Below are positions 6,808 through 12,846 of a stretch of 15,372 nucleotides of DNA, piece after piece. The stretch covers positions 1 to 15,372 of the forward strand of contig JACMJO010000407.1 in assembly GCA_014380605.1 (NCBI GenBank), read 5' to 3'. Each line of letters begins with the position of its first letter. The first letter of the stretch is position 1. Under the pieces are notes generated by a model. It was not told where the DNA came from. It saw nothing but the letters and a program-made list of their open reading frames with translations, and made no database searches. The DNA comes from Fimbriimonadaceae bacterium. GTDB taxonomy: Bacteria; Armatimonadota; Fimbriimonadia; Fimbriimonadales; Fimbriimonadaceae. Position numbers and translations under genes: made by a program.

Positions 6808-8433
6808 TTGACGATCAAACAAATCACGATGGGGGCATGTCTGGTGATAACCAGCAGCACGTTCGCCCAAGACAAAACATATACCGTAAAACAAGGGGAC
6901 ACACTCTCCGAGATCGCAAGCAAATTCGGCGTCGCGAGCAAAGCAATTCTCAGCGCAAATCATCTGCCATCAGCCGATAAGCTTAAACTAGGTCAAGTTC
7001 TTCAGATTCCACAAGCAGCAAGCACTGATTCAATCCGATCAAAGACTTCTTCTCCAACTTCTGGAACGACATATACAGTTCAATCGGGCGACAATGACGA
7101 GTCGATCGCCAAAAAATTAGGCATAACGGCGAAGGAACTTCGGGTAGCCAACCTAGGGACGAATTGGACCAGGCTTCAGATTGGCCAATCGTTGGCGATT
7201 CCGATGAAGGCTGGCTGGTTCGACTTTATGGCCCAAAAGGCCGCAGTTGAAGCAAAGAACGAAACGACGGTTGCTAATATCCCATCCGCCAAGCAGCCGG
7301 CAACATTAGTTTCTTCAATGAAACCCGTTGAGGCCGCAAGTTCGAAAGTAGTTCAACGAACTTACACGGTTCACAACGGAGACAACGATTGGATCATTGC
7401 CAAACGACTCGGATTGAAGCCATCGCAGTTGCGATCGTTGAATCCTGGCATTAAATGGACTAACCTGAAAATTGGAGCGGTTCTAAAGGTTCCAGGGACC
7501 AAGGTCGTTGGAACATTGAACACCATAGTTGCCAAGAACGGTCCGAATCTGCCTCGCCTTCGAAGTCGCTACGCAGTTGTGACTGGGGACGCCGTGACTG
7601 TCCGACGCGGACCAAGCATGAGATTTGACTCGATCACAAAGGTTGATCGAGGTACCCGAGTTTTGGTGTTGGACCGGGATGGATCGTGGTACAAACTGCG
7701 CTTCCCTCGCGGAACGGAAGCCTGGGTTCGAGGCGATTTTCTTGCCCCAACGCAAGCTCCTCAAATCCTCGCCGCCAACACCGCGAAGAAGTCTAAGAAA
7801 ACCAAGAAATCGACAACCGTCGTTGCCTCGAAAACTTTGAGACCGGCTGGAAGAAACGCTCGCAATGGTCGGAGTGTGGTAACCCGACGCCCGACCCGAG
7901 ACAATGGACGTCCGCTAGTCGTGGCCAGTGGAAATGGAAGCACTTTGCTTGACAAGGCAGATTCCTTCCTCGGAGTTCGCTATCGCTATGGAGCCGCATC
8001 ACGTTCGTCGACGGACTGCTCTGGGTTTGTAGGCCAGGTTTTCCGAAGCCAAGGTGTGAAACTTCCTCGAACAGCTCGCGAGCAGTCTGGCAGAGGCCAG
8101 AAGGTTAGCAAGGGCGAGTTGAAGCCAGGCGATGCCGTATTCTTCAACACGCGCGGTTCTCGAGTAAGCCATGTCGGTATCTACAAGGGCAATGGCCAGT
8201 TCATTCATGCCAGTAGCGGCAAGGGCAAGGTCATGGTTAGTTCGCTTAATGACGGTTATTACAACCGCCGCTTCGCGGGAGCTCGTCGATTCATCGCCAA
8301 CAAGCCCGCGAAGAAGTCTGAGACCAAAGTTGTAGCCAAGAAGGAAGCTCCGAAGAGCCTTCCCGCAGACCCGGTGACCACACCAGTGGAACCCAAGGTA
8401 TCGGCACCGCCGGCTACTGGCGGAGACAAGTAG
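6808..8433 (+). CDS. Secreted LysM (x3)-SH3-NlpC/P60 peptidoglycan hydrolase
   Basis: This is a likely D,L-endopeptidase that cuts peptidoglycan stem peptides outside the membrane. I chose the TTG at 6808 (541 residues) because AGAGGAGG lies at the right distance upstream and a signal peptide follows at once (about 1-21, ending STFAQ). An in-frame TTG at 6715 gives an Arg-rich non-signal leader. Domains in order are LysM1 (24-68), LysM2 (88-132), LysM3 (185-229), a bacterial SH3 domain (about 255-313), a Lys/Arg-rich linker, and NlpC/P60 (about 380-498) with catalytic Cys404 (TDCSGF), His455 (SHVGIY) and His467 (FIHASS). A Lys/Pro tail ends the protein. LysM2 and LysM3 carry GDND where LysM1 has GDTL. 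The gene is monocistronic, with a structured upstream region and its own terminator. The domain assignment is firm; the exact bond cleaved is inferred. Confidence 0.93.
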   Translation: MTIKQITMGACLVITSSTFAQDKTYTVKQGDTLSEIASKFGVASKAILSANHLPSADKLKLGQVLQIPQAASTDSIRSKTSSPTSGTTYTVQSGDNDESIAKKLGITAKELRVANLGTNWTRLQIGQSLAIPMKAGWFDFMAQKAAVEAKNETTVANIPSAKQPATLVSSMKPVEAASSKVVQRTYTVHNGDNDWIIAKRLGLKPSQLRSLNPGIKWTNLKIGAVLKVPGTKVVGTLNTIVAKNGPNLPRLRSRYAVVTGDAVTVRRGPSMRFDSITKVDRGTRVLVLDRDGSWYKLRFPRGTEAWVRGDFLAPTQAPQILAANTAKKSKKTKKSTTVVASKTLRPAGRNARNGRSVVTRRPTRDNGRPLVVASGNGSTLLDKADSFLGVRYRYGAASRSSTDCSGFVGQVFRSQGVKLPRTAREQSGRGQKVSKGELKPGDAVFFNTRGSRVSHVGIYKGNGQFIHASSGKGKVMVSSLNDGYYNRRFAGARRFIANKPAKKSETKVVAKKEAPKSLPADPVTTPVEPKVSAPPATGGDK

Positions 8434-8440
8434 TTAGAAT

Positions 8441-8471
8441 GGGCAAGGGATATCTTGCCCCTTTCTTTTTT
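8441..8471 (+). terminator. Intrinsic terminator of the LysM/NlpC-P60 gene
   Basis: A perfect 7-bp stem GGGCAAG/CTTGCCC (8441-8447 and 8454-8460) with a GGATAT loop is followed by CTTTCTTTTTT. It lies 7 nt after the stop codon, and the reverse strand has no T-tract, so it acts in one direction. Confidence 0.9.
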
Positions 8472-8506
8472 CGGGAGCTCTCTCAGGCTGAAGCCGGCCC
8501 GGGACC

Positions 8507-8536
8507 TTGAGATTTCCGGTTCAAATGAGCCATACT
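8507..8536 (+). promoter_or_regulatory. Promoter of tRNA-Glu (TTGAGA, N18, CATACT)
   Basis: The -35 TTGAGA matches 5 of 6 consensus bases and the -10 CATACT matches 4 of 6. The -10 ends 12 nt before the mature tRNA 5' end, which is the expected distance. It lies downstream of the preceding terminator. Confidence 0.6.
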
Positions 8537-8548
8537 CTCCGAGCTTCT

Positions 8549-8624
8549 GGCCCGGTCGTCTAGCGGTTAGGATGCCGCCCTTTCACGGCGGAGATCGCGG
8601 GTTCGAGTCCCGTCCGGGCTACCA
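8549..8624 (+). tRNA. tRNA-Glu (anticodon UUC), CCA encoded
   Basis: This is a complete cloverleaf of 76 nt. The acceptor GGCCCGG pairs with CCGGGCT (first pair G·U). The D-arm region TCTAGCGGTTAGGA follows. The anticodon stem CCGCC/GGCGG closes the loop CTTTCAC with anticodon TTC at 8582-8584. The T-arm is GCGGG-TTCGAGT-CCCGT, then discriminator A and genomic CCA. The extra loop is short, as expected for class I. It stands alone, not in a tRNA cluster. Confidence 0.97.
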
Positions 8625-8649
8625 AAAAGCAGTTCACCAAGTATTGTCC

Positions 8650-9750
8650 CTACAGCGGGCGTCCAGACGCTCCGGGTTGAGGCTCGAAGACGAGCCACTC
8701 CACATCTGCTAAGAGCTTCCCCATTCGATACTTCAGCGCAACGGTTCCGGGCTGCTCCGTTGCGTAGTGGCCAGCGGCCATGATGGCAAAACCAGATTCT
8801 GAGACCTCAAGGGCGAGGTGCTGTTTTACTTCGCCGGTAACCAGGATGTCTGCGCCAGCGGCTTTGGCTTGTTGCCATTCGCCATCTGCCGCACCACCGA
8901 CAACCGCAACCGTGCGAATAAGCTGGCTTCTGTCACCCCACGTAAGCGATCGGGTACTCAAGGTTCCATCCACCACGTCGGCAAACTCTGACAGCGATAG
9001 GGGTTGCGTAAGTTGTCCAATGCGTCCCGCTTCCTGTCCTTTACCCTGCATAAGCGAATAGAGGTCAAGGGCAGGCTCTTCGTAGGGGTGTGCTTGTCTG
9101 ATGGCGGCAGAGACACTTTTGACCGCGTGGCTAGGACACACCATCTCTACCCTCACCTCGTCGACGTTTGATCTCGTTCCTGGTTGACCGTTGTGCGGTG
9201 AGGAATCAGGTCCAGGTTCGTAGGTTCCTTGACCAGTGGCGAAGAACGCGCAGCGATTGTATTGTCCGATGACGCCAGCACCTGCGATTGAACAGGCGTC
9301 GATCACCATTTTAACGGAATCGGAAGGGACGAATACCACGAGCTTGAAGGATGTTTCTCCCGCTGCAGACCCGAACGACGTCACGTTTAGTAACCCAAGG
9401 AGGTCGGCCAAAGTATCGTTGATTCCTCCTGGGGCCACATCCCAGTTCGTGTGAGCGCAGATATGGGAGATTCCCGATTGGATTAGGTTCAAGATCGACC
9501 TTCCCTCGTAAGTATCCGAAGTAACGGAGGGGATGGGGTCGAAGATGACTGGGTGGTGAGTCAATAGGAGCTGAGCATGGTTTGCGGCAGCGAAGTCGAT
9601 GGCCGCCATCGATCGATCCAATGAAAGCACAGCTCGACGAACTTCTTGCTCCCGGTCGCCCACCTGCAATCCAATCTTGTCCCAGGAGAATGCAAAGTGA
9701 GAAGGGGCGATGGTTTCTAGCGCATCAAGAACGTCGGCAAGGGAAGCCAT
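8650..9750 (-). CDS. Nif3-like dinuclear metal-centre protein
   Basis: This is a 366-residue member of the Nif3/YbgI/YqfO family, toroidal hexamers with a two-metal site. Their cellular role is not settled; some members are annotated as GTP cyclohydrolase 1 type 2. Visible metal ligands are His65-His66 (LLTHHPVIF), Asp104 (AHTNWDVAPGGIND), His328 and Glu332 (AAGHYATE). The middle part, from about residue 130 to 240, is the PII-like inserted domain found in the longer family members (FKLVVFVPSDSVKMVIDAC ... HPYEEPALDLYSL). The length suits this long subfamily. The ATG at 9748-9750 has no SD. CAAAAT lies 6 nt before it and may be a -10 of a leaderless transcript. The gene is probably separate from the small gene upstream, because a terminator lies between them. 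Confidence 0.92.
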   Translation of the reverse strand: MASLADVLDALETIAPSHFAFSWDKIGLQVGDREQEVRRAVLSLDRSMAAIDFAAANHAQLLLTHHPVIFDPIPSVTSDTYEGRSILNLIQSGISHICAHTNWDVAPGGINDTLADLLGLLNVTSFGSAAGETSFKLVVFVPSDSVKMVIDACSIAGAGVIGQYNRCAFFATGQGTYEPGPDSSPHNGQPGTRSNVDEVRVEMVCPSHAVKSVSAAIRQAHPYEEPALDLYSLMQGKGQEAGRIGQLTQPLSLSEFADVVDGTLSTRSLTWGDRSQLIRTVAVVGGAADGEWQQAKAAGADILVTGEVKQHLALEVSESGFAIMAAGHYATEQPGTVALKYRMGKLLADVEWLVFEPQPGASGRPL

Positions 9751-9779
9751 TGCGGGATTTTGGCAGGAAATGAACCTTC

Positions 9780-9817
9780 TAAAAAGGCGAGGGCCGAGGT
9801 TTTTACGCCCCGGCCTT
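9780..9817 (-). terminator. Probable intrinsic terminator overlapping the stop of the 72-residue protein gene
   Basis: On the minus strand GGCCGGGG (9808-9815) pairs with CCTCGGCC (9792-9799), 8 bp including one G·U, around the loop CGTAAAAA. A TTTTT run follows at 9785-9781, 6 nt after the stem. The outer AAGGC and GCCTT can lengthen the helix. The TAA stop lies in the loop. The offset U-tract makes it less than ideal. Confidence 0.5.
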
Positions 9818-10021
9818 ATCTAGCTCTCGCGAAGAGTAGCTGGACGGCTCGAATGAATGATTGCTATGGAGTTGCCCCCGAGAACAAAATTCCGCCAGTT
9901 TTCTCAACGCCCGTTCGGATGTTGCATCTAAACCCTGTGGACTTGTGAGACACAATCCCAACAGAGAATATGCTTCCTCTTCGGTGAGGCTTAGTCCCGC
10001 TGGCAATGTACCAGTTGGCAT
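9803..10021 (-). CDS. Small conserved-looking protein of unknown function (72 residues)
   Basis: I do not recognise the family. The reading frame is supported by a near-perfect SD (AAGGAGGG, 5 nt before the ATG at 10019-10021) and by protein-like composition. A flexible N-terminus is followed by LTEEEAYSLLGLCLTSP and SERALRKLAEFC, which predict two amphipathic helices, and then a polar tail. It has no signal peptide or membrane segment, so it is probably cytosolic. It is upstream of the Nif3-like gene on the same strand, but a terminator-like hairpin overlaps its stop codon, so it may be transcribed alone. It could be a small regulator or partner protein; nothing in the sequence decides this. 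Confidence 0.7.
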   Translation of the reverse strand: MPTGTLPAGLSLTEEEAYSLLGLCLTSPQGLDATSERALRKLAEFCSRGQLHSNHSFEPSSYSSRELDKAGA

Positions 10022-10101
10022 GTACTCCCTCCTTGTCTAGAAGCTAACATCAACTATGACGACATCCGTGCCGAGAATGATCCATCAATAGTAAGGGTTT
10101 T

Positions 10102-10112
10102 CCGATATTCGG
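10102..10112. repeat. 11-bp palindrome CCGA-TAT-TCGG in the divergent intergenic region
   Basis: This short perfect inverted repeat lies about midway between the divergent start codons of the 72-residue protein and the DUF1385 gene. It may be an operator for either gene. The short arms mean chance is possible. The rest of 10022-10169 shows no further structure that I can support. Confidence 0.22.
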
Positions 10113-10169
10113 GGACCTTCATGATTTTTTAACAATTCAGCTTGGCCCACCAGCGACTTGGGCTATCGG

Positions 10170-10175
10170 TATACT
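10170..10175 (+). promoter_or_regulatory. -10 element (TATACT) of the DUF1385 gene
   Basis: TATACT (5 of 6 consensus) ends 6 nt before the ATG at 10182, and there is no SD. The spacing suggests transcription begins at the start codon. No convincing -35 is present. Confidence 0.5.
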
Positions 10176-10181
10176 CGGCGG

Positions 10182-11207
10182 ATGCCCAAGGGCGAGTATC
10201 TCCAGTACGGAGGCCAAGCAATCATTGAAGGCGTGATGATGCGGTCTCCAAACTACTTTTCCGTCGCATGCCGCGCACCCAATGGCGAAATCGTCCAACA
10301 GACCGAACACCTGGAGAAGACCTGGATTGGTCGCCAAAAGTGGCTAAAGCTCCCGTTTCTTCGAGGAACACTGGGAATCCTGGATGCCATGGCTCTCGGA
10401 ATTCGTGCCATGCGCTTCGCCACCAAGGTCCACATGGATCCCGCTTATGCTAAGGAGGGTGAGCCGCTCGAGGTCCTCACCAAGTCGGGCAAACGAATTC
10501 AGGATGCTGCAGTTGCGGGAACAATGGTCGTCTCTCTCTGCTTAGCTTGGTTCCTCTTTAACATGCTCCCCAACATCCTTGCCGAGCAACTGCGGCGAAC
10601 CGGAGTCAGAAGCGGAACCGCCATTAACGCGGTGACGGAGACCATCAAGGGCATCTTTATCTTCGGCTATATCTTGCTGATCAGCCGATACAAGCCCATC
10701 CAGGAAGTCTTTGAATACCACGGAGCCGAGCATAAGGCGATCAATACGTTGGAGGGCAATCAGGAGCTGACGATTGAGAACTGCATGAAGCAGACTCGAC
10801 TCCATCCAAGGTGCGGTACGAGCTTCATCGTAATCGTCTTCATCATTGGGTTCATCGTCTCCACGCTTACGCCAAGGTATTTGATAAGCGGGGGACAACA
10901 GAGCAACAACATCATCGTCGACCTCCTTGCTCGGCAGGTTGTTGAGTTGCTGATCTTAACGCCGATCATCGCCGGGATTTCCTACGAGCTCCTCAGGTTC
11001 GCCGGGAAGTTCAGAAATGCGACTTTGGTCAACATTTTTTTCAAACCCGGCTTGATGACTCAGCTCATCACGACCAGGGAGCCGAACGAAGGCCAGGTTG
11101 AAGTTGCCCTAGCCGCCTTGAAGGCGGTTGTGGAGGCGGAGGAAGGCGCCAAGGCAAGGAATGAAGTGCCGTCGCCACTGGATGAAGCGGCAGCGGTGAT
11201 CAGCTAG
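10182..11207 (+). CDS. DUF1385 (YqhQ-like) membrane protein
   Basis: This 341-residue integral membrane protein belongs to the DUF1385/YqhQ family, whose role is unknown. The N-terminal signature YGGQAIIEGVMMRSP, the central EYHGAEHKAINTLE and HPRCGTSFIVIVFIIGF are diagnostic of the family. About four to five hydrophobic segments follow the cytoplasmic N-terminus (for example VVSLCLAWFLFNMLPNIL, GIFIFGYILLISR, SFIVIVFIIGFIVSTL, VVELLILTPIIAGISY). The conserved His and Cys residues are suggestive of metal or redox chemistry, but no reaction is known. I chose the ATG at 10182 because the family signature starts here. An in-frame TTG at 10158 would add 8 residues and would lie upstream of the -10-like TATACT. 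The C-terminal 30-40 residues are charged. Confidence 0.93.
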   Translation: MPKGEYLQYGGQAIIEGVMMRSPNYFSVACRAPNGEIVQQTEHLEKTWIGRQKWLKLPFLRGTLGILDAMALGIRAMRFATKVHMDPAYAKEGEPLEVLTKSGKRIQDAAVAGTMVVSLCLAWFLFNMLPNILAEQLRRTGVRSGTAINAVTETIKGIFIFGYILLISRYKPIQEVFEYHGAEHKAINTLEGNQELTIENCMKQTRLHPRCGTSFIVIVFIIGFIVSTLTPRYLISGGQQSNNIIVDLLARQVVELLILTPIIAGISYELLRFAGKFRNATLVNIFFKPGLMTQLITTREPNEGQVEVALAALKAVVEAEEGAKARNEVPSPLDEAAAVIS

Positions 11208-11216
11208 GAGGATTCC

Positions 11217-11234
11217 GCAAGCGCTGTCGCTTGC
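11217..11234. other. GCAAGCG-CTGT-CGCTTGC hairpin between convergent genes
   Basis: This perfect 7-bp stem with a 4-nt loop fills the 33-bp gap between the stops of the DUF1385 and DUF5658-like genes. No T-tract follows on either strand, so it is not a standard intrinsic terminator. It may protect 3' ends or assist termination in both directions. Confidence 0.4.
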
Positions 11235-11240
11235 TCCAAC

Positions 11241-11549
11241 CTAGGCTCCGCGAATAAACCAGAGAGCAAATACCATGAGGTATGCGGCTGATCCAACCAA
11301 GCATGCAGTTCTCACAAACGAGCGGTTCTGGCGGCCATACCAAACCAGGCCAATAAATGCGGCGACCAAAGTAAGTCCCTTAACCAGAATGAACAGCCAC
11401 TCGCTTGTCTGGATGAGCGGCTTCATGAGCGGATTGAGCTCCACGATACGACCTTGCGCGTGCAAAACCGCCGTCACGATCAAGTCGATCAGGCCGATGC
11501 CCAATAGCAAATAGATCGCGCGGGACGGAACGCTCAGGGCCAACTTCAT
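11241..11549 (-). CDS. DUF5658-like small membrane protein
   Basis: This protein of about 102 residues has three predicted membrane segments: AIYLLLGIGLIDLIVTAVL, EWLFILVKGLTLVAAFIGLVW and ACLVGSAAYLMVFALWF. The LxDLIxT...NPLMKP pattern resembles DUF5658, a family of unknown function. The start is uncertain. Upstream in-frame starts exist at 11567, 11579, 11591 and 11618 (TTG), but I prefer the ATG at 11547-11549, just before the first membrane segment, because TATCCT lies 6 nt upstream and no start has an SD. With this choice the gene begins inside the dacB reading frame and overlaps it by 170 bp in another frame. The hydrophobic pattern belongs clearly to this frame, so the protein is likely to be real. 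Confidence 0.7.
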   Translation of the reverse strand: MKLALSVPSRAIYLLLGIGLIDLIVTAVLHAQGRIVELNPLMKPLIQTSEWLFILVKGLTLVAAFIGLVWYGRQNRSFVRTACLVGSAAYLMVFALWFIRGA

Positions 11550-12819
11550 GAAAACAGGATAAGGCATCCCTGGTGCCATCCCAACCTTCATGGACAGTTT
11601 TCGCAAAGTAGTCGGCAATATCCCGTGCTTTTGCGGAGGGGGTTGTGAAATGGTTTAGCAATAAACTCATCACAACGTCCTCGCCCGATTTGGTTTTGAC
11701 GTACCCGCTCAGAGAGACCACCATGTCCAGCGTTCCGGTTTTGCCCTGAAAAGGCACATCCTTGAGGCGATTCTTGAGGGTGCCGTTCAATGGTGAGACG
11801 AGACAGCCTTTCCATAACGAGGCCGTTGGTTGCTTCGATGCCCAGATCAGCAACTTGGAAATGGCCCTTGCGCTTACCAAGTTGTGGCGGCTGAGGCCGC
11901 TTCCATCGTAAATCCGTAGGTCTTCTTTATCGACCAACACGGTCTCGGTCAGGAACTTGGTGACCCTCTCCCGGGCCAAAGGATAAGGCTTGCTTGAGAG
12001 ATCGCCTTCTTTTGCGGCCGCCATGAGCAAGAGGTTCTCCGCCATGATGTTGTCGCTCTTGACCAGACAGGTCGTGAGGATTTCGCGTAATGGTCGCCCG
12101 CTAATCGTCAAGTCGGGCGGCCTCGTTGGAACTGTCTTTGTGCTGAAGAACCGACTGCCAAGGAGCATTGCCGCACTCTCGTCACCACTGGGAAGTGCCA
12201 GCGTATCCAACCGTGTGCGCTTGCCGGGCAGGCTGGGACCGACCCTCACCGTCTTCCGAATCGGATCATAGCGGCTGGCGCCCTTCGGTAATGACGCATC
12301 AAAGGAGAGCTTGACGTTAAACGACGCCGGCAACAGGAAGGCACGCCCCTTTTCTGCCCAAAGCTCGAATGCAGCTTGGTCAAAGCAAAATGCCGAGATG
12401 GGCGCGGCGTATCGGTTTGGGAGGTCGTCCAGCTCCCAGGATTCGGGAATGCCAACCCTGTAAGCCTGCCTCACGTAGACCGGTTGTTTTCCGTTCAACC
12501 GGAGCCGCCTCCTTGCATCCACAAGCTGTTGAAAAGTAAGACTCGGATCGCCATTCGACTCCACGACTACCCGATCTTTGAGCTTCCAAATCCGCGTCTT
12601 TGGCACGAAGTCGGGTCCCAGGGCATGGAGGGCATAAGCGCAAGAGATCAGCTTCTGATTGCTCGCCGGCATGACCCGCATGTCAGCGTTTCTTTCGTAG
12701 AGCACTTTTCCGTCCGTATCGGTCAGGGTTGCGCTGATTACCGAACCCTTCAGTTCGGGAACATCCAAGACGGCATCCAGCTTAGGAGACAGGGATGCTA
12801 AGAGGAACGCAGTAACCAC
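11380..12819 (-). CDS. dacB: D-alanyl-D-alanine carboxypeptidase/endopeptidase (PBP4, DacB family)
   Basis: This periplasmic class C low-molecular-weight PBP trims stem pentapeptides or cuts cross-links. The 479-residue frame has SNQK (Ser53, Lys56), SDN (255-257) and KTGT (360-363), with the long insert between the first two motifs that is typical of PBP4. The family fold should end near residue 413 (IADYFAKTVHEGW). The remaining 66 residues are Arg/His-rich and run out of frame across the DUF5658-like gene, so they look like read-through. The start is GTG at 12817-12819, where AATAAT lies 6 nt upstream. It gives only a short, uncharged hydrophobic leader (VTAFLLASLS), weak as a signal peptide. 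An ATG 8 nt upstream (12825-12827) is in another frame (MNPWLL). It follows pyrC by 27 bp and is probably in the same operon. Confidence 0.88.
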   Translation of the reverse strand: MVTAFLLASLSPKLDAVLDVPELKGSVISATLTDTDGKVLYERNADMRVMPASNQKLISCAYALHALGPDFVPKTRIWKLKDRVVVESNGDPSLTFQQLVDARRRLRLNGKQPVYVRQAYRVGIPESWELDDLPNRYAAPISAFCFDQAAFELWAEKGRAFLLPASFNVKLSFDASLPKGASRYDPIRKTVRVGPSLPGKRTRLDTLALPSGDESAAMLLGSRFFSTKTVPTRPPDLTISGRPLREILTTCLVKSDNIMAENLLLMAAAKEGDLSSKPYPLARERVTKFLTETVLVDKEDLRIYDGSGLSRHNLVSARAISKLLIWASKQPTASLWKGCLVSPLNGTLKNRLKDVPFQGKTGTLDMVVSLSGYVKTKSGEDVVMSLLLNHFTTPSAKARDIADYFAKTVHEGWDGTRDALSCFHEVGPERSVPRDLFAIGHRPDRLDRDGGFARARSYRGAQSAHEAAHPDKRVAVHSG

Positions 12820-12825
12820 GGATTC

Positions 12826-12831
12826 ATTATT
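12826..12831 (-). promoter_or_regulatory. -10-like element (AATAAT) before dacB
   Basis: AATAAT (5 of 6 consensus) ends 6 nt before the GTG start on the minus strand. It lies in the 27-bp gap after pyrC, so dacB may have its own promoter as well as read-through from pyrC. No -35 is evident. Confidence 0.4.
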
Positions 12832-12846
12832 GCCCGTGGTTGATTG

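Noticed and set aside
6640..6810. c-di-AMP (ydaO/yuaA) riboswitch before the LysM/NlpC-P60 gene
   Set aside because: The gene type fits, but I cannot find the conserved blocks such as GGGGGAACC, GGGUGAAUC or CCCGUCAGCUAACC. I leave it only as a test to run, not as a call.
8455..8712. 85-codon plus-strand open frame across the tRNA
   Set aside because: It runs through the terminator and the tRNA-Glu gene, so it cannot be a normal protein gene.
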